A program made the position numbers and the translations under genes. DNA of 51,138 nt, taken from positions 1 through 51,138 of the IMG/VR virus record IMGVR_UViG_3300028706_000010; one strand, 5' to 3'. This stretch comes from a virus. Positions 10,649 to 19,109 of this stretch are shown piece after piece; position 1 is the first letter of the stretch; each line of letters opens with the position of its first letter. A model generated the notes under the pieces. It searched no databases. It saw nothing but the letters and a program-made list of their open reading frames with translations, and had not been told where the DNA came from.

Positions 10649-12499
10649 CTATTGTCTCGGTGTTGTTGTATAATTAACGCCCGCGCTTGTTCCACCCGTA
10701 GCCATCGTATCAACTTCGCCGACAATTGTGGTTGTTGATGATAGTATTGTCAACAATCCATTACGCTTTGGAGCTAGGTCGTTGGAATCTGGCTCAAGAG
10801 TCAGTTCAATATAATCACCAATAAAGCTCGTTGGGTTAAGAGCGTTTAATATAACTTTGCCTTCAGTCTCATTAATTACACCAATTCTATTAGCAATAAT
10901 TGCTTTGATATCAGAAGCCAGTGCTATATTGATATATCTAACATCATCTGTAGTATCTAAAACATCAGACAATACACATTGCTTATTCTTGTATGTAAAT
11001 ACTGACGATTTAAGAATGGGGTCTGCTGATGTCGATTTAAGTATGGGTGACGAGAATACTATAGTATAGCTATTTTCAACATTAACCGTAGGTGTAAATC
11101 TCTTCTTCATGAACACTCGACATGTGGAGTTCAATATAGCTACTGAAGCCTTGTCAATCTCCTTTAGTAATTGCGAATGCCTAAACACACCATCAAACCT
11201 CTTTAATTCATTATCATTGTACGTTGATATCTTATCACGAACAAGTGACTCGAGACTGTCTAATGATAAGTCAGAATGGTTTGGATTGTATTTGAAGAAC
11301 ACTTCAAGCTGGATATATGTGTATGTCGGATCAACTAATGTTGGAGTGATAGACACCACATTCTTGGGCTTGAGATATTTAGATACTATAGTCATTTTAT
11401 CAGCAGCAGATACTACTTCAGCATCTTTCGGCTTTATTGATATATAAACTTTACCATAGTCAGGCGGATCGTTATCCTCACCACCCCACACTGATATAGC
11501 ATCAATGTTAGCATATGAATTGACAATTATTGATTTATAATCATCTGGAGTAACTGCTCTATTCTGAGACACGAATCCAAGTGGTGCATTAAACCTCACC
11601 GAATCTATATCCTCTTTATCAGAACCACCTACAGCCTTTTGAATCAATGTAATAGTAACGTCTGAGTTACCTTGAATAGTATCAGCCAATGCAAAGGCCG
11701 ATGCACCGTTAGCGGCATCAGTATCATTGGTGATATAATTTAATTTGATAATGTTGCCATTAGTCAATTTCTTACCAAGCACACCATCACCAAATGATAT
11801 ATCATATAATCCATCGCGACCTTCACTTAGATAGTATATCTCTGATAGTGGGCCTATACCAGCAACGTCAGTAGATCTGATATAGTTTGTATATTCAGCA
11901 GATGATGATGATTCTTGTATTGTAACCGTGAGTGATGAAGTTACTGCTGTTGTATATGGCAGAACGAACTTCTCCGATGTATCTACATCATATGTATATA
12001 CAGTATCTCTATAGACGCCTTGTGAAACTTTAACGTTGGAGAATTTATAAACTCCATCAACTGGATCGATAGAGAGTGTCTCATCATTAACAAAATAGTA
12101 TGTGTGCCCATCAACACTCGTAGAGAATTGAGTACCCTTATCCATAGTCATTGGTAACAGTGTTTCATTTTCACCAGTCACACCTGTTGGGTTATTCACT
12201 AAGATATCGATATATGCCACAGATGAGTATGCTGACCTTGGAGTATATCCTAATAGCTTGGCGTGAGATACTACAGACTCTCTCAACTGGGCAGAATCAA
12301 TGAACGCTTCATTCAGCGCCATGTTAGCCGACAATGCATTATAATGTGTGACATATGCCAATACATCTATAACCGTGCCTAGAGCAGAACCCTCAAAATT
12401 GTAATCTTGAAATTTCTCCTGCGATGACATAAATGTTTTGATATCATCTTTAATGAAATCAAAATCTAAATTACTTACTTTTAAATTATTATTACTCAT
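10649..12499 (-). CDS. 6: Baseplate wedge protein gp6
   Basis: The opening segment (NLDFDFIKDDIKTFMSSQEK...YNFEGSALGTVIDVLAYVTH) is characteristic of gp6, which dimerises to form the inner ring of the baseplate and triggers sheath contraction. A central J-like domain (about residues 60-400) includes a baseplate-J-type stretch (EDIDSVRFNAPLGFVSQNRA, about 305) that is strongly conserved in gp6/gpJ proteins. Length 616 compares with 660 in T4. The start overlaps the gp25 stop by four bases, the usual coupling of these two genes. Confidence 0.92.
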   Translation of the reverse strand: MSNNNLKVSNLDFDFIKDDIKTFMSSQEKFQDYNFEGSALGTVIDVLAYVTHYNALSANMALNEAFIDSAQLRESVVSHAKLLGYTPRSAYSSVAYIDILVNNPTGVTGENETLLPMTMDKGTQFSTSVDGHTYYFVNDETLSIDPVDGVYKFSNVKVSQGVYRDTVYTYDVDTSEKFVLPYTTAVTSSLTVTIQESSSSAEYTNYIRSTDVAGIGPLSEIYYLSEGRDGLYDISFGDGVLGKKLTNGNIIKLNYITNDTDAANGASAFALADTIQGNSDVTITLIQKAVGGSDKEDIDSVRFNAPLGFVSQNRAVTPDDYKSIIVNSYANIDAISVWGGEDNDPPDYGKVYISIKPKDAEVVSAADKMTIVSKYLKPKNVVSITPTLVDPTYTYIQLEVFFKYNPNHSDLSLDSLESLVRDKISTYNDNELKRFDGVFRHSQLLKEIDKASVAILNSTCRVFMKKRFTPTVNVENSYTIVFSSPILKSTSADPILKSSVFTYKNKQCVLSDVLDTTDDVRYINIALASDIKAIIANRIGVINETEGKVILNALNPTSFIGDYIELTLEPDSNDLAPKRNGLLTILSSTTTIVGEVDTMATGGTSAGVNYTTTPRQ

Positions 12500-12912
12500 C
12501 GTAGTCTCTCAACAATAAACTCTATTTCTGTGGTATTTGCTTCTGGTGACTTGACCTGAAGATTCAACCGAATGCGCAGGGCATGCCTATGTTCCAACTC
12601 ATCTATATCTACCGAGAGAACTTTTACTCTAGGTTCATGGTTAACTAATGCAGTTTTTATTTCTGCCATCATCACAGTCTTAGTAATAGCATCAAAATGT
12701 TCAAACAAAAACGATTTGATATTAGACCCAAACTCAGGCGAAAACGGCCTCTCACCTTTACTGGTCATAATAATGTTAATTACTGATTGGCGTATCGCAG
12801 CAAGATCAGTCTTCATGTTAACATCGCCCGATCCAGGAACCATTTTAAATTTAAAATCAAGATCAGAATATACTTCTGTCCTTGCTCTCTTTGATACATT
12901 TGAAATTGCCAT
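12496..12912 (-). CDS. 25: Baseplate wedge protein gp25 (gpW/gp25 lysozyme-like fold)
   Basis: This 138-residue protein has the family signature GERPFSPEFGSNIKSFLFEH (about residues 54-73), the loop carrying the conserved acidic and Arg residues of gpW/gp25 proteins. gp25 joins the wedge to the first sheath ring. Length matches T4 gp25 (132). The gene sits between spike and gp6, the order seen in most contractile tails. No strong Shine-Dalgarno is visible directly upstream; a TATAAATA string at 12918-12925 is too close to the ATG to be an ordinary promoter. Confidence 0.9.
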   Translation of the reverse strand: MAISNVSKRARTEVYSDLDFKFKMVPGSGDVNMKTDLAAIRQSVINIIMTSKGERPFSPEFGSNIKSFLFEHFDAITKTVMMAEIKTALVNHEPRVKVLSVDIDELEHRHALRIRLNLQVKSPEANTTEIEFIVERLR

Positions 12913-12929
12913 ACTTCTATTTATACCTA

Positions 12930-13736
12930 TTATATTGGTGTGCTTGTAGATCCTGCACCTAATCCGGCGGAATCTGTATGTGTATGTGAATTGTGTGATA
13001 TACCAGCATCAGTCACAACATCATTACCAACACTGATGCCACCATCAACACGCAAGTCACCAGTCATAGTAACCATTGGGGATTCGATACGGACATCCGC
13101 TGCAATGATCTTTAAGTTGCCGGTGATAATACATTCTTCATCACCTGTAGTAATTTCCCATTTATTCTTATTCTTATGGACTATATCACCGTTGGGATGA
13201 ATCTCAACAGAAGTTCCTGACTTATGCACCACACGTAGTCTCTCTGCATTCGGTGTATCATCCATCTCAATGACATGACCCGACTCAGTCATAATGACTT
13301 TATTGTGAGGATACTTAGCGGCATACGGCGAAGCTGGGCCAGGACCATCTGTAATATTATTAGTGCCCCTCGCCAGTTCATTAACGTCTGGTGCATTTAA
13401 ATACTTTGGATATATACCATTCGGATCAGAAAACCCGACAGAAGTTGATATCTCCTGATCAGGCATACCTTGGATGGATCCTATAATAATCGGATCTTGC
13501 ATATATTCATCTAAGAATACTACTGCTACCCAAGAACCTTCTAATAAAGCAGATGTTGATCCAACACCTGAAACTGATGCTCCTGTCACTGGCATCATTA
13601 CAGTGGCCCATGGGAGCGTATCTCTTGGGATATCCACAAGTGATTGTGAGTGCCTGCCTATAACACGTACTCTATATCTGCCCATCATTTTTGGGTCATT
13701 TCTATCTTCAATAACACCAAATTCAATATTGCTCAT
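12930..13736 (-). CDS. 5: Central spike, gp5-like OB domain with beta-helix and HxH tip, no lysozyme
   Basis: Residues 1-95 form the gp5/VgrG-type OB domain (GVIEDRNDPKMMGRYRVRVI, EGSWVAVVFLDEYMQDPIII). A short beta-helix rich in alternating Val/Ile follows, ending in GISHNSHTHTDSAGL. The HxH at the tip resembles the iron-binding apex of P2 gpV and phi92 gp138 spikes. The lysozyme domain of T4 gp5 is absent, so this spike punctures without cutting peptidoglycan. I chose ATG 13736, preceded by AGGTGA at 8-nt spacing and one base after the upstream stop, over the GTG at 13748. It forms the hub together with the gp27-like neighbour. Confidence 0.88.
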   Translation of the reverse strand: MSNIEFGVIEDRNDPKMMGRYRVRVIGRHSQSLVDIPRDTLPWATVMMPVTGASVSGVGSTSALLEGSWVAVVFLDEYMQDPIIIGSIQGMPDQEISTSVGFSDPNGIYPKYLNAPDVNELARGTNNITDGPGPASPYAAKYPHNKVIMTESGHVIEMDDTPNAERLRVVHKSGTSVEIHPNGDIVHKNKNKWEITTGDEECIITGNLKIIAADVRIESPMVTMTGDLRVDGGISVGNDVVTDAGISHNSHTHTDSAGLGAGSTSTPI

Positions 13737-13737
13737 A

Positions 13738-14997
13738 TTAACTGTCACCTACATGCGATCGTACTAAGTTTAATGACATAGTATATTCACCTAATTTTAT
13801 ATAATGCCTCAAAGATGATATCAAATACTTACCTGAATTAATCTCATCTTTTGGAGTATCTTGATCAGTAACCATAGGAACGAATCTCTTATAATCTACT
13901 GTGATTGTTTTGCCAGCCGCGACTCCAGGAACTGAGTCCATCTGTATATTCATGTTGATGGTGTCTAAACGATTCAGTCTGGAATCCACAGATGGTCTTG
14001 CATAACTGTCCGAGCCGTATATATTACCTAAACTATCAAATGCTTTTGTATTGATATAGTTCACTGCATTATGCGCACCCGTATGCTCAGATAATAGTCT
14101 ATCATTTATTTTGAAATTTGCATGCATGTAATCATTATCTACGACTGCGTGCTTAGTATGATCAAATGTATAATTGCGTATACTCTTATTTGATATATCA
14201 ACAGTATCTATAGAGGTGGCATAAGACCCGGCAGCTATCTGTTCAAATACACTATATGCAGATGGTATTTCTATATGCTGTGCTTGACCAGTATATTCTA
14301 GGATATCTCTAGTCGACATTCCATCTTCAGCATTATTGAAATTCACCCTATTACTTATATGATGTACTGGCTCTTGCGTCATCATATTATGGAGTGATGT
14401 CAGCTGAGGGTTCTCATCATATACAGTATCAAATATAAACAATGGTGATTTATTAGTATCATATGCGGTCTGCTGAATCATATTTATTGCAGCAAATGGT
14501 TTGATGAAAGGCATTACAACACGCATAGATGACCCACCAGATGCTTTCACATCAAGCTTTGCAAATATACCAAACTTATCATCATATATCTCACGTATGA
14601 TATCCACACCAAGGCCTTTGTATGACTTAGAAGACTCGGATACAGTATTGAGTAATTTGGTCTTTGCCGTGAACAGTATAACATATGCACCAACAGATTC
14701 AAGGGGTGATGAGATATCCTCTACACCAGACACCACAAAATCCAAATCAACATCTTCACCCATTCGCGTGAACTGGATATTAATATTCTCTTGGCCTACA
14801 ATAGGCAGATCTGAGAAGATTGCTGAGTTGTCACCAATAACCAACTGGCCATGCATGTTGATTGCGTATATCGACTCGAATATAGACATTTCAATAACGT
14901 GTGGAGTTATATCTAATCTAGTACCATTAGGTGATTCTATGACAACCTTATATGATGATATCTGTCGTGGTGCAATTTGTTCGATAGGAGTGGCCAT
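13738..14997 (-). CDS. 27: Baseplate hub protein, gp27-like
   Basis: This 419-residue protein lies directly upstream of the spike gene, the place of the hub trimer that joins tail tube to spike. It has the two-barrel hub pattern: an early beta domain with DITPHVIEMSIFESIYAINM (about 29-48) and a later tube-like domain ending YLISSLRHYIKLGEYTMSLN. Sequence identity with T4 gp27 is not obvious, but many marine T4-likes carry such a protein here. The function rests on position and the hub-like arrangement. Confidence 0.75.
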   Translation of the reverse strand: MATPIEQIAPRQISSYKVVIESPNGTRLDITPHVIEMSIFESIYAINMHGQLVIGDNSAIFSDLPIVGQENINIQFTRMGEDVDLDFVVSGVEDISSPLESVGAYVILFTAKTKLLNTVSESSKSYKGLGVDIIREIYDDKFGIFAKLDVKASGGSSMRVVMPFIKPFAAINMIQQTAYDTNKSPLFIFDTVYDENPQLTSLHNMMTQEPVHHISNRVNFNNAEDGMSTRDILEYTGQAQHIEIPSAYSVFEQIAAGSYATSIDTVDISNKSIRNYTFDHTKHAVVDNDYMHANFKINDRLLSEHTGAHNAVNYINTKAFDSLGNIYGSDSYARPSVDSRLNRLDTINMNIQMDSVPGVAAGKTITVDYKRFVPMVTDQDTPKDEINSGKYLISSLRHYIKLGEYTMSLNLVRSHVGDS

Positions 14998-14999
14998 AT

Positions 15000-15722
15000 T
15001 TACTTAGCTCTCATCTCTTTATTAAACTCTCTTACAACTTCATTAATCAATTCTTTCTTTATGACTCGAATCTGACCCTTCTTTATATTGAGATCCGATT
15101 CATAATCATATCGTGTATATGGAGAAGTGCCTGCTAATCTTCTAGGAGTTCTATCTCCCGTAGAGTCATCAGTATAATACACAGGGCCATATACACTCTG
15201 CACTATAGCATCGCATGCGACAGAATCATCAGACGATATACCACTAACAGCTTCTCCTTCTACTCTAAACGTCCCCGATATAACTTTAATTGTGATATTA
15301 CCGTCTGTTACATTCTTGGATTCTATAGTACCAAGCGCACCAGATAATACACCCTGAACAACTTCACCAATATTAAACTTATTCACCAGAGAATCGTTGA
15401 AGTCTACTATACCAGTGACTGTGGGGTATTTGGATTGAATGTATTCCAATATTTCACCCGAACCTCTGGGCCAATCTGAGTATAGATTATTAAGGCCCGG
15501 ATTAACTAAAAACAACGACCAATATAGAGAAGCATCTCCATATAATTCATGGGCCACGTTATCCGGTCTATCTCCATCTTTTACGTTGTAATTGGAATAG
15601 AATGTGATATCATCTGCAAGCTTTGATTTGATGCTGGTGTATGTCGCTATATTAACCAGATTCCTGATGACTCCATCACCATTCACTTCATATGGGATCT
15701 TTTTGAATTTTGAAAAATACAT
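15000..15722 (-). CDS. 53: Baseplate wedge protein gp53
   Basis: The signature RPDNVAHELYGDASLYWSLF (about residues 52-71) matches T4 gp53 (RPEELANAIYGNPQLYWVLL). The C-terminal helix (IKKGQIRVIKKELINEVVRE) matches the T4 end. gp53 staples neighbouring wedges together. Its 240 residues compare with 196 in T4; the extra length is a beta segment around 120-190. It lies two bases after the gp48/54-like gene and two bases before the hub gene. Confidence 0.9.
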   Translation of the reverse strand: MYFSKFKKIPYEVNGDGVIRNLVNIATYTSIKSKLADDITFYSNYNVKDGDRPDNVAHELYGDASLYWSLFLVNPGLNNLYSDWPRGSGEILEYIQSKYPTVTGIVDFNDSLVNKFNIGEVVQGVLSGALGTIESKNVTDGNITIKVISGTFRVEGEAVSGISSDDSVACDAIVQSVYGPVYYTDDSTGDRTPRRLAGTSPYTRYDYESDLNIKKGQIRVIKKELINEVVREFNKEMRAK

Positions 15723-15723
15723 A

Positions 15724-16524
15724 TTAATAACCTTCCGATACTAATTTAGAAGTTATTGGTTTGAGCTCTTGGAACGTCAAAGATAATTGAATCTCTACCG
15801 GGCGGCCTTTTTCTATAAAATATGACATCGAATTTGGGTTATACACAACATTAGCAGAAGCCAAGGCAACTTCGGGTATTTTAATAATATCACTGTTAAC
15901 ATATTGAATAGTATATACATGAGGAAACTTATACGTCATGGTAGATGCATCAGTAGGGTACATGGCCTCTCTGAATGATTTTATAATATCTATCACATCA
16001 TCAGACTCTTTACGATCCTCTGGTATGAATGTGAAGTTATATGCAAATTGACGCATACCCGGAGCTTTGAATAGCGCAAACTCTCTCGGGTTTATAGTCA
16101 CCTGTGTATTCTTCTGGCTTTCGTTTATTATATCACCGACAGGCCCGCTGGATAGCGCGCCCACAATACCACCACCTACAGTATTCCCCAAAACTTTACC
16201 AGCAATAGAACCAGTAGCAGTCGCTATCGCCGCATGGTCCTTTGTCGCCCAAGCAATTAGGTCTGTCTTACTGTATGAATCGAAGTCATGATTCTCAACC
16301 AATGCACCGATCATGCCAGTAGCAGCATTCTCATATCTCATAGTATCACTCACGGCAATAGAGGAAGGCATGTACAATGCTATATGATCATCAGATGCCA
16401 TATCTATCTTTCTAACACTCGTATTATAATGAGCCTTATGGGATGAGAATACAACATAAGGGTCAGACGTATTCTTAAACCTTGATGGGTATCTGAGTAT
16501 CTTTTGTAGTTTCGGTGATGGCAT
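15724..16524 (-). CDS. Baseplate-tail tube junction protein (gp48/gp54-like)
   Basis: The C-terminal half (INPREFALFKAPGMRQFAYN, IIDIIKSFREAMYP-like helix, VEIQLSLTFQELKPIT) has the pattern of the gp48/gp54 proteins that cap the hub and nucleate the tail tube. A Gly/Ala-rich hydrophobic stretch (about residues 100-130, GSIAGKVLGNTVGGGIVGAL) separates it from the N-terminal part. It is the first gene of the minus late operon, 40 bp from a TATAAATA promoter. Whether it corresponds to gp48 or gp54 cannot be decided by eye. Confidence 0.75.
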   Translation of the reverse strand: MPSPKLQKILRYPSRFKNTSDPYVVFSSHKAHYNTSVRKIDMASDDHIALYMPSSIAVSDTMRYENAATGMIGALVENHDFDSYSKTDLIAWATKDHAAIATATGSIAGKVLGNTVGGGIVGALSSGPVGDIINESQKNTQVTINPREFALFKAPGMRQFAYNFTFIPEDRKESDDVIDIIKSFREAMYPTDASTMTYKFPHVYTIQYVNSDIIKIPEVALASANVVYNPNSMSYFIEKGRPVEIQLSLTFQELKPITSKLVSEGY

Positions 16525-16550
16525 TGAAGATATTCCTACTTATAAATATT

Positions 16551-16558
16551 CTTATTAT
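16551..16558 (+). promoter_or_regulatory. Late promoter TATAAATA driving gp4
   Basis: An exact T4-type late -10 box. Transcription would start around 16565, and the gp4 GTG start is at 16581. It overlaps the start region of the oppositely oriented late promoter at 16564-16571. Confidence 0.8.
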
Positions 16559-16563
16559 ATGTT

Positions 16564-16571
16564 TATTTATA
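16564..16571 (-). promoter_or_regulatory. Late promoter TATAAATA driving the minus baseplate operon
   Basis: The + strand reads tatttata, so the minus strand carries an exact late box. The expected start is near 16557, 33 nt upstream of the gp48/54-like gene. No other well-placed late box was seen inside the 16.5-kb operon. Confidence 0.8.
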
Positions 16572-16580
16572 AGGATTAGC

Positions 16581-17027
16581 GTGGCGTATAGCGGGAAATG
16601 GAAACCAAAAAACAAAAAAAAATACTCGGGTGATTATAATAAGATCACATATAGATCACTCTGGGAACGTAATGCATTTAGATGGATGGATGCAAATACC
16701 AATGTAGTTGCTTGGAATTCTGAAGAGGTTGTTATTCCATACATATGCGGTACTGATAAAAAGATGCATCGGTACTTTGTGGATATATGGTTTAAGGATG
16801 CTTCAGGGAAGGTATATTTGGTTGAGATTAAACCAAAGAAAGAAACAACGCCGCCAAAGAAACCTAAGAATAGAAGAACTAAAAGGTATATAAATGAATC
16901 ATTGACATACGTGAAGAATGCATCTAAATGGAAAGCTGCTGAGTCATATGCTGCCGATAGAGGTTGGGTTTTCCAAATATGGCATGAGGATCATTTAGAT
17001 GCTCTTGGTATAAAAATACTGAAGTAA
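16581..17027 (+). CDS. 4: Head completion protein gp4
   Basis: The sequence from GTG 16581 reads (M)AYSGKWKPKNKKKYSG, then ITYRSLWERNAFRWMD, WNSEEVVIPY and YFVDIWFKDASGKVYLVEIK. This is the T4 gp4 (gp50/65) head-completion family with a nuclease-like D...EIK core (YLVEIKPK, about residues 90-97). GTG is preferred because AAGGA lies five bases upstream and family members begin exactly here. The longer in-frame reading from 16515 adds an unrelated hydrophobic stretch across the promoters. Length is 148 residues, like T4 gp4 (150). gp4 acts on filled heads before tail joining. Confidence 0.92.
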   Translation: MAYSGKWKPKNKKKYSGDYNKITYRSLWERNAFRWMDANTNVVAWNSEEVVIPYICGTDKKMHRYFVDIWFKDASGKVYLVEIKPKKETTPPKKPKNRRTKRYINESLTYVKNASKWKAAESYAADRGWVFQIWHEDHLDALGIKILK

Positions 17028-17031
17028 TCGT

Positions 17032-17039
17032 TATAAATA
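17032..17039 (+). promoter_or_regulatory. Late promoter TATAAATA before the gp2-like gene
   Basis: An exact late box just after the gp4 stop (17027). The predicted start near 17046 leaves about 20 nt of leader with AAGGG before the ATG at 17067. Confidence 0.75.
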
Positions 17040-17066
17040 GATATAACAATATATAAGGGTAGTCCG

Positions 17067-17660
17067 ATGGCCAAAGAATCATTATTCCATAAACTAGAAG
17101 CTGAAGCATTCCGTAGAGGTTTACAGGCACGTTCCGATGACGCTAAGAAATGGTTTAGATCAAAGGCCAAAGAAATGTCTGGGATTAAACGCAGGGATCT
17201 CCTAAAGGATTCTGCACTAGACCGAAGCCGCAAAACACCAAGACCAGGTGACATGTATATGTTCTTCTATGACCCTAAGCATTATAAAACACTTCCGTAT
17301 TATGACAGCTTTCCATTGACAATAATGGTTGAGCCCACTAAAGACGGTTTCTATGGGTTGAACCTGCATTACCTATCACCGGCTGTTAGAGCTAAATTTT
17401 TAGACAAGCTGGTGGAGACTGCTAATAATAAATCATATGATGAAAACACTAGACTGAAACTTAACTATGAAATGCTGAAGAGTGTTAATAAGTTTAGTGA
17501 ATTTAAGCCATGCTTCAAGAGATATTTAACGTCGCATATAGAAGGCACTCCAGTGAGAGTCGAAGCACCCGAATGGGATATTGCTATATTCTTACCGACT
17601 GAACAGTTCCATGGTAAAAATAAGACCCACGTTTGGGGAGCCTCTAGGAGAATGATATGA
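17067..17660 (+). CDS. 2: Putative DNA end protector, gp2-like
   Basis: This 197-residue protein has a basic N-terminal helix region (about 1-45) and a conserved core RPGDMYMFFYDPKHYKTLPY...DGFYGLNLHYLSP seen in proteins annotated as gp2 in marine T4-likes. In T4, gp2 protects DNA ends from host RecBCD and is encoded next to gene 4 and 53, as here. The identification relies on synteny plus the remembered core motif. The start has AAGGG upstream; the stop overlaps the next gene by four bases. Confidence 0.6.
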   Translation: MAKESLFHKLEAEAFRRGLQARSDDAKKWFRSKAKEMSGIKRRDLLKDSALDRSRKTPRPGDMYMFFYDPKHYKTLPYYDSFPLTIMVEPTKDGFYGLNLHYLSPAVRAKFLDKLVETANNKSYDENTRLKLNYEMLKSVNKFSEFKPCFKRYLTSHIEGTPVRVEAPEWDIAIFLPTEQFHGKNKTHVWGASRRMI

Positions 17661-18181
17661 GAATTATAGATAATAGCGTCGATCGTATGAAATCTGCGAT
17701 ATCCGCCGGTGGTGGGTTATTGAGGTCTAATAGATTTAGAATAACTCTGCAGCGAGATGGCAAGGATTCTGATATTGAGGTATTGTGTGATTCTGTCAAC
17801 CTTCCGGGCAGACAAGTTGCGACCACTGAGCATTTTGTTGGTATGAAAGCATACAAGAAACCGTACGGTTATATCAACGATGATATAACTATGACATTCG
17901 TGCTAACTAATGACTATTCGGTGTGGCAATATTTTAATGATTGGACTAACCTAGTAGTAACACCAGATCATAAAGTTAATTGGAAGGGTTCGTACACACG
18001 AGATGTTAAAATAACAACGTTGGATGTGAACGGAAATGATACTAAAACAATCCAACTAATCCATGCATTTCCAGTAACAATGAATTCGGTTGAATTATCT
18101 TCTGCCAATGAAAATGACATTACCCAGTTAACTGTAATGTTGGCATACGATGATTGGCAAAATATAAACACCAGTTACTAA
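17657..18181 (+). CDS. Tail-tube-fold protein (gp19/gp54-like)
   Basis: This 174-residue protein shows the tube-protein pattern: a N-terminal RSNRFRITLQRDG strand, VLCDSVNLPGRQ (the CDSVNLP phrase is typical of tube proteins), a middle strand ITMTFVLTND, and a C-terminal ITQLTVMLAYDDWQ close to the T4 gp19 ending (VTLALDYWE). It may be the tail tube itself, or the tube initiator gp54 that shares its fold. The usual gp18-gp19 pair is not in this window, which favours an initiator or accessory ring. Confidence 0.7.
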   Translation: MRIIDNSVDRMKSAISAGGGLLRSNRFRITLQRDGKDSDIEVLCDSVNLPGRQVATTEHFVGMKAYKKPYGYINDDITMTFVLTNDYSVWQYFNDWTNLVVTPDHKVNWKGSYTRDVKITTLDVNGNDTKTIQLIHAFPVTMNSVELSSANENDITQLTVMLAYDDWQNINTSY

Positions 18182-18231
18182 ACCAACAAACATAACGATT
18201 TTAAAAATATATAATATTAAGGAAAAATATA

Positions 18232-18927
18232 ATGGCATTACCAACTCTCTCAAGCTCGAAATATGAATTGACAGTACCATCGAGCAAAACTAAAATTGAA
18301 TATAGACCGTATCTAGTTAAAGAAGAAAAGATACTTATGATAGCAGCTGAGTCAAATGACGAAAGTCAAATGATCAGGGCCATTAAAGATATTATCAGAT
18401 CATGTACATTTGATAAGTGTAATGCTGAAGCATTAACAATGTATGATTTAGAATATATCTTTACTTTATTGAGAAGTAAGTCTGTCGGTGAAGGCACAGA
18501 ACTTAGATTTAATTGTAAAGAGTGTGATGAATCAAATGACGTGTTGGTTGATCTTAATACTGTATCGGTATCTAGTGAACCCGATAAGCGCATAGCTTTA
18601 ACAGATTCAATTGGAATGCTTATGAAGTTCCCGTTGTTAAATGATGCGATAGACGATAGTAAGGGTGGTGATATTGATAAAGTGTTTAATATTATTATAT
18701 CTTGTATAGATTCGATTTATGAAGGTGATCAAATGTTTGATAGTGTAGATCAAACTAGAGAAGAATTGATGGCTTTTGTCGAAGGATTAAATTCGGAGCA
18801 ATTTCAAAAGGTAAACAATTTTGTAACTAATATGCCCCATGCATATATTGACGTTGAATTTAAATGCACTAAATGTGGTGAAGATAATGATATTAATGTT
18901 AAAGGATTAGCTAATTTTTTCAAATAG
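18232..18927 (+). CDS. 26: gp26-like baseplate/tail assembly protein with two CxxC pairs
   Basis: This 231-residue protein of the T4 gp26 (T4_baseplate) type has the start SKYELTVPSSKTKIEYRPYL and two putative zinc-binding pairs, C95-C98 (FNCKECDESND) and C212-C215 (FKCTKCGEDND). Each sits after a short beta strand, so they may form one zinc site. In T4, gp26 and gp51 are needed for hub assembly but are not in the virion. The gene ends in a heptamer T TTT TTC AAA TAG followed by a conserved reading in the -1 frame, so a longer product is likely. AAGGA precedes the start. Confidence 0.82.
   Translation: MALPTLSSSKYELTVPSSKTKIEYRPYLVKEEKILMIAAESNDESQMIRAIKDIIRSCTFDKCNAEALTMYDLEYIFTLLRSKSVGEGTELRFNCKECDESNDVLVDLNTVSVSSEPDKRIALTDSIGMLMKFPLLNDAIDDSKGGDIDKVFNIIISCIDSIYEGDQMFDSVDQTREELMAFVEGLNSEQFQKVNNFVTNMPHAYIDVEFKCTKCGEDNDINVKGLANFFK
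18915..18921 (+). other. Candidate -1 ribosomal frameshift site, T TTT TTC
   Basis: The heptamer TTTTTTC sits in the gp26 frame as T-TTT-TTC, matching the X XXY YYZ rule, two codons before the TAG stop (AAA TAG). Slipping back one base continues into the 57-codon gp51-like frame. The palindrome GGTTAACC at 18947-18954 could add a small downstream hairpin. Confidence 0.65.
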
Positions 18928-19094
18928 CCCTCTCGCATGATACGTTGGTTAACCATTATAGAGTCAATTTTTCAATGATGCAGCACCACAATTATTCATT
19001 GTCTGAACTCGAAAATATGGTACCATGGGAAAGGGAAATTTATTTAGCTATGTTGATTGATCATATAAAGACCGAAAACGAGAGAAATAAATAA
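18921..19094 (+). CDS. 51: gp51-like C-terminal extension read by -1 frameshift
   Basis: In the -1 frame from 18921 the translation reads QIALSHDTLVNHYRVNFSMM, then QHHNYSLSELENMVPWEREI and YLAMLIDHIKTENERNK. The PWEREIY...ML..HI pattern is what I recall for gp51-like peptides beside gp26 in marine T4-likes. The conserved-looking sequence begins well upstream of the first ATG (18975), and that ATG has no Shine-Dalgarno. Both points favour a fusion product (230 + 57 = 287 residues). The alternative is a free 39-residue peptide from 18975. A short chaperone plus a longer frameshifted form before the tape measure is the classic tail chaperone layout. Confidence 0.68.
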   Translation, partial: QIALSHDTLVNHYRVNFSMMQHHNYSLSELENMVPWEREIYLAMLIDHIKTENERNK

Positions 19095-19109
19095 TCTGCA
19101 GAGGGTAGT

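Noticed and set aside
12918-12925. TATAAATA as a promoter for gp25
   Set aside because: The start would fall inside the gene's start codon, and the region is inside a continuous operon.
16515-16580. Longer N-terminus for gp4 (hydrophobic MMALKIFLLINIL)
   Set aside because: It crosses two late promoters, whereas GTG 16581 has AAGGA at good spacing and matches the family start.
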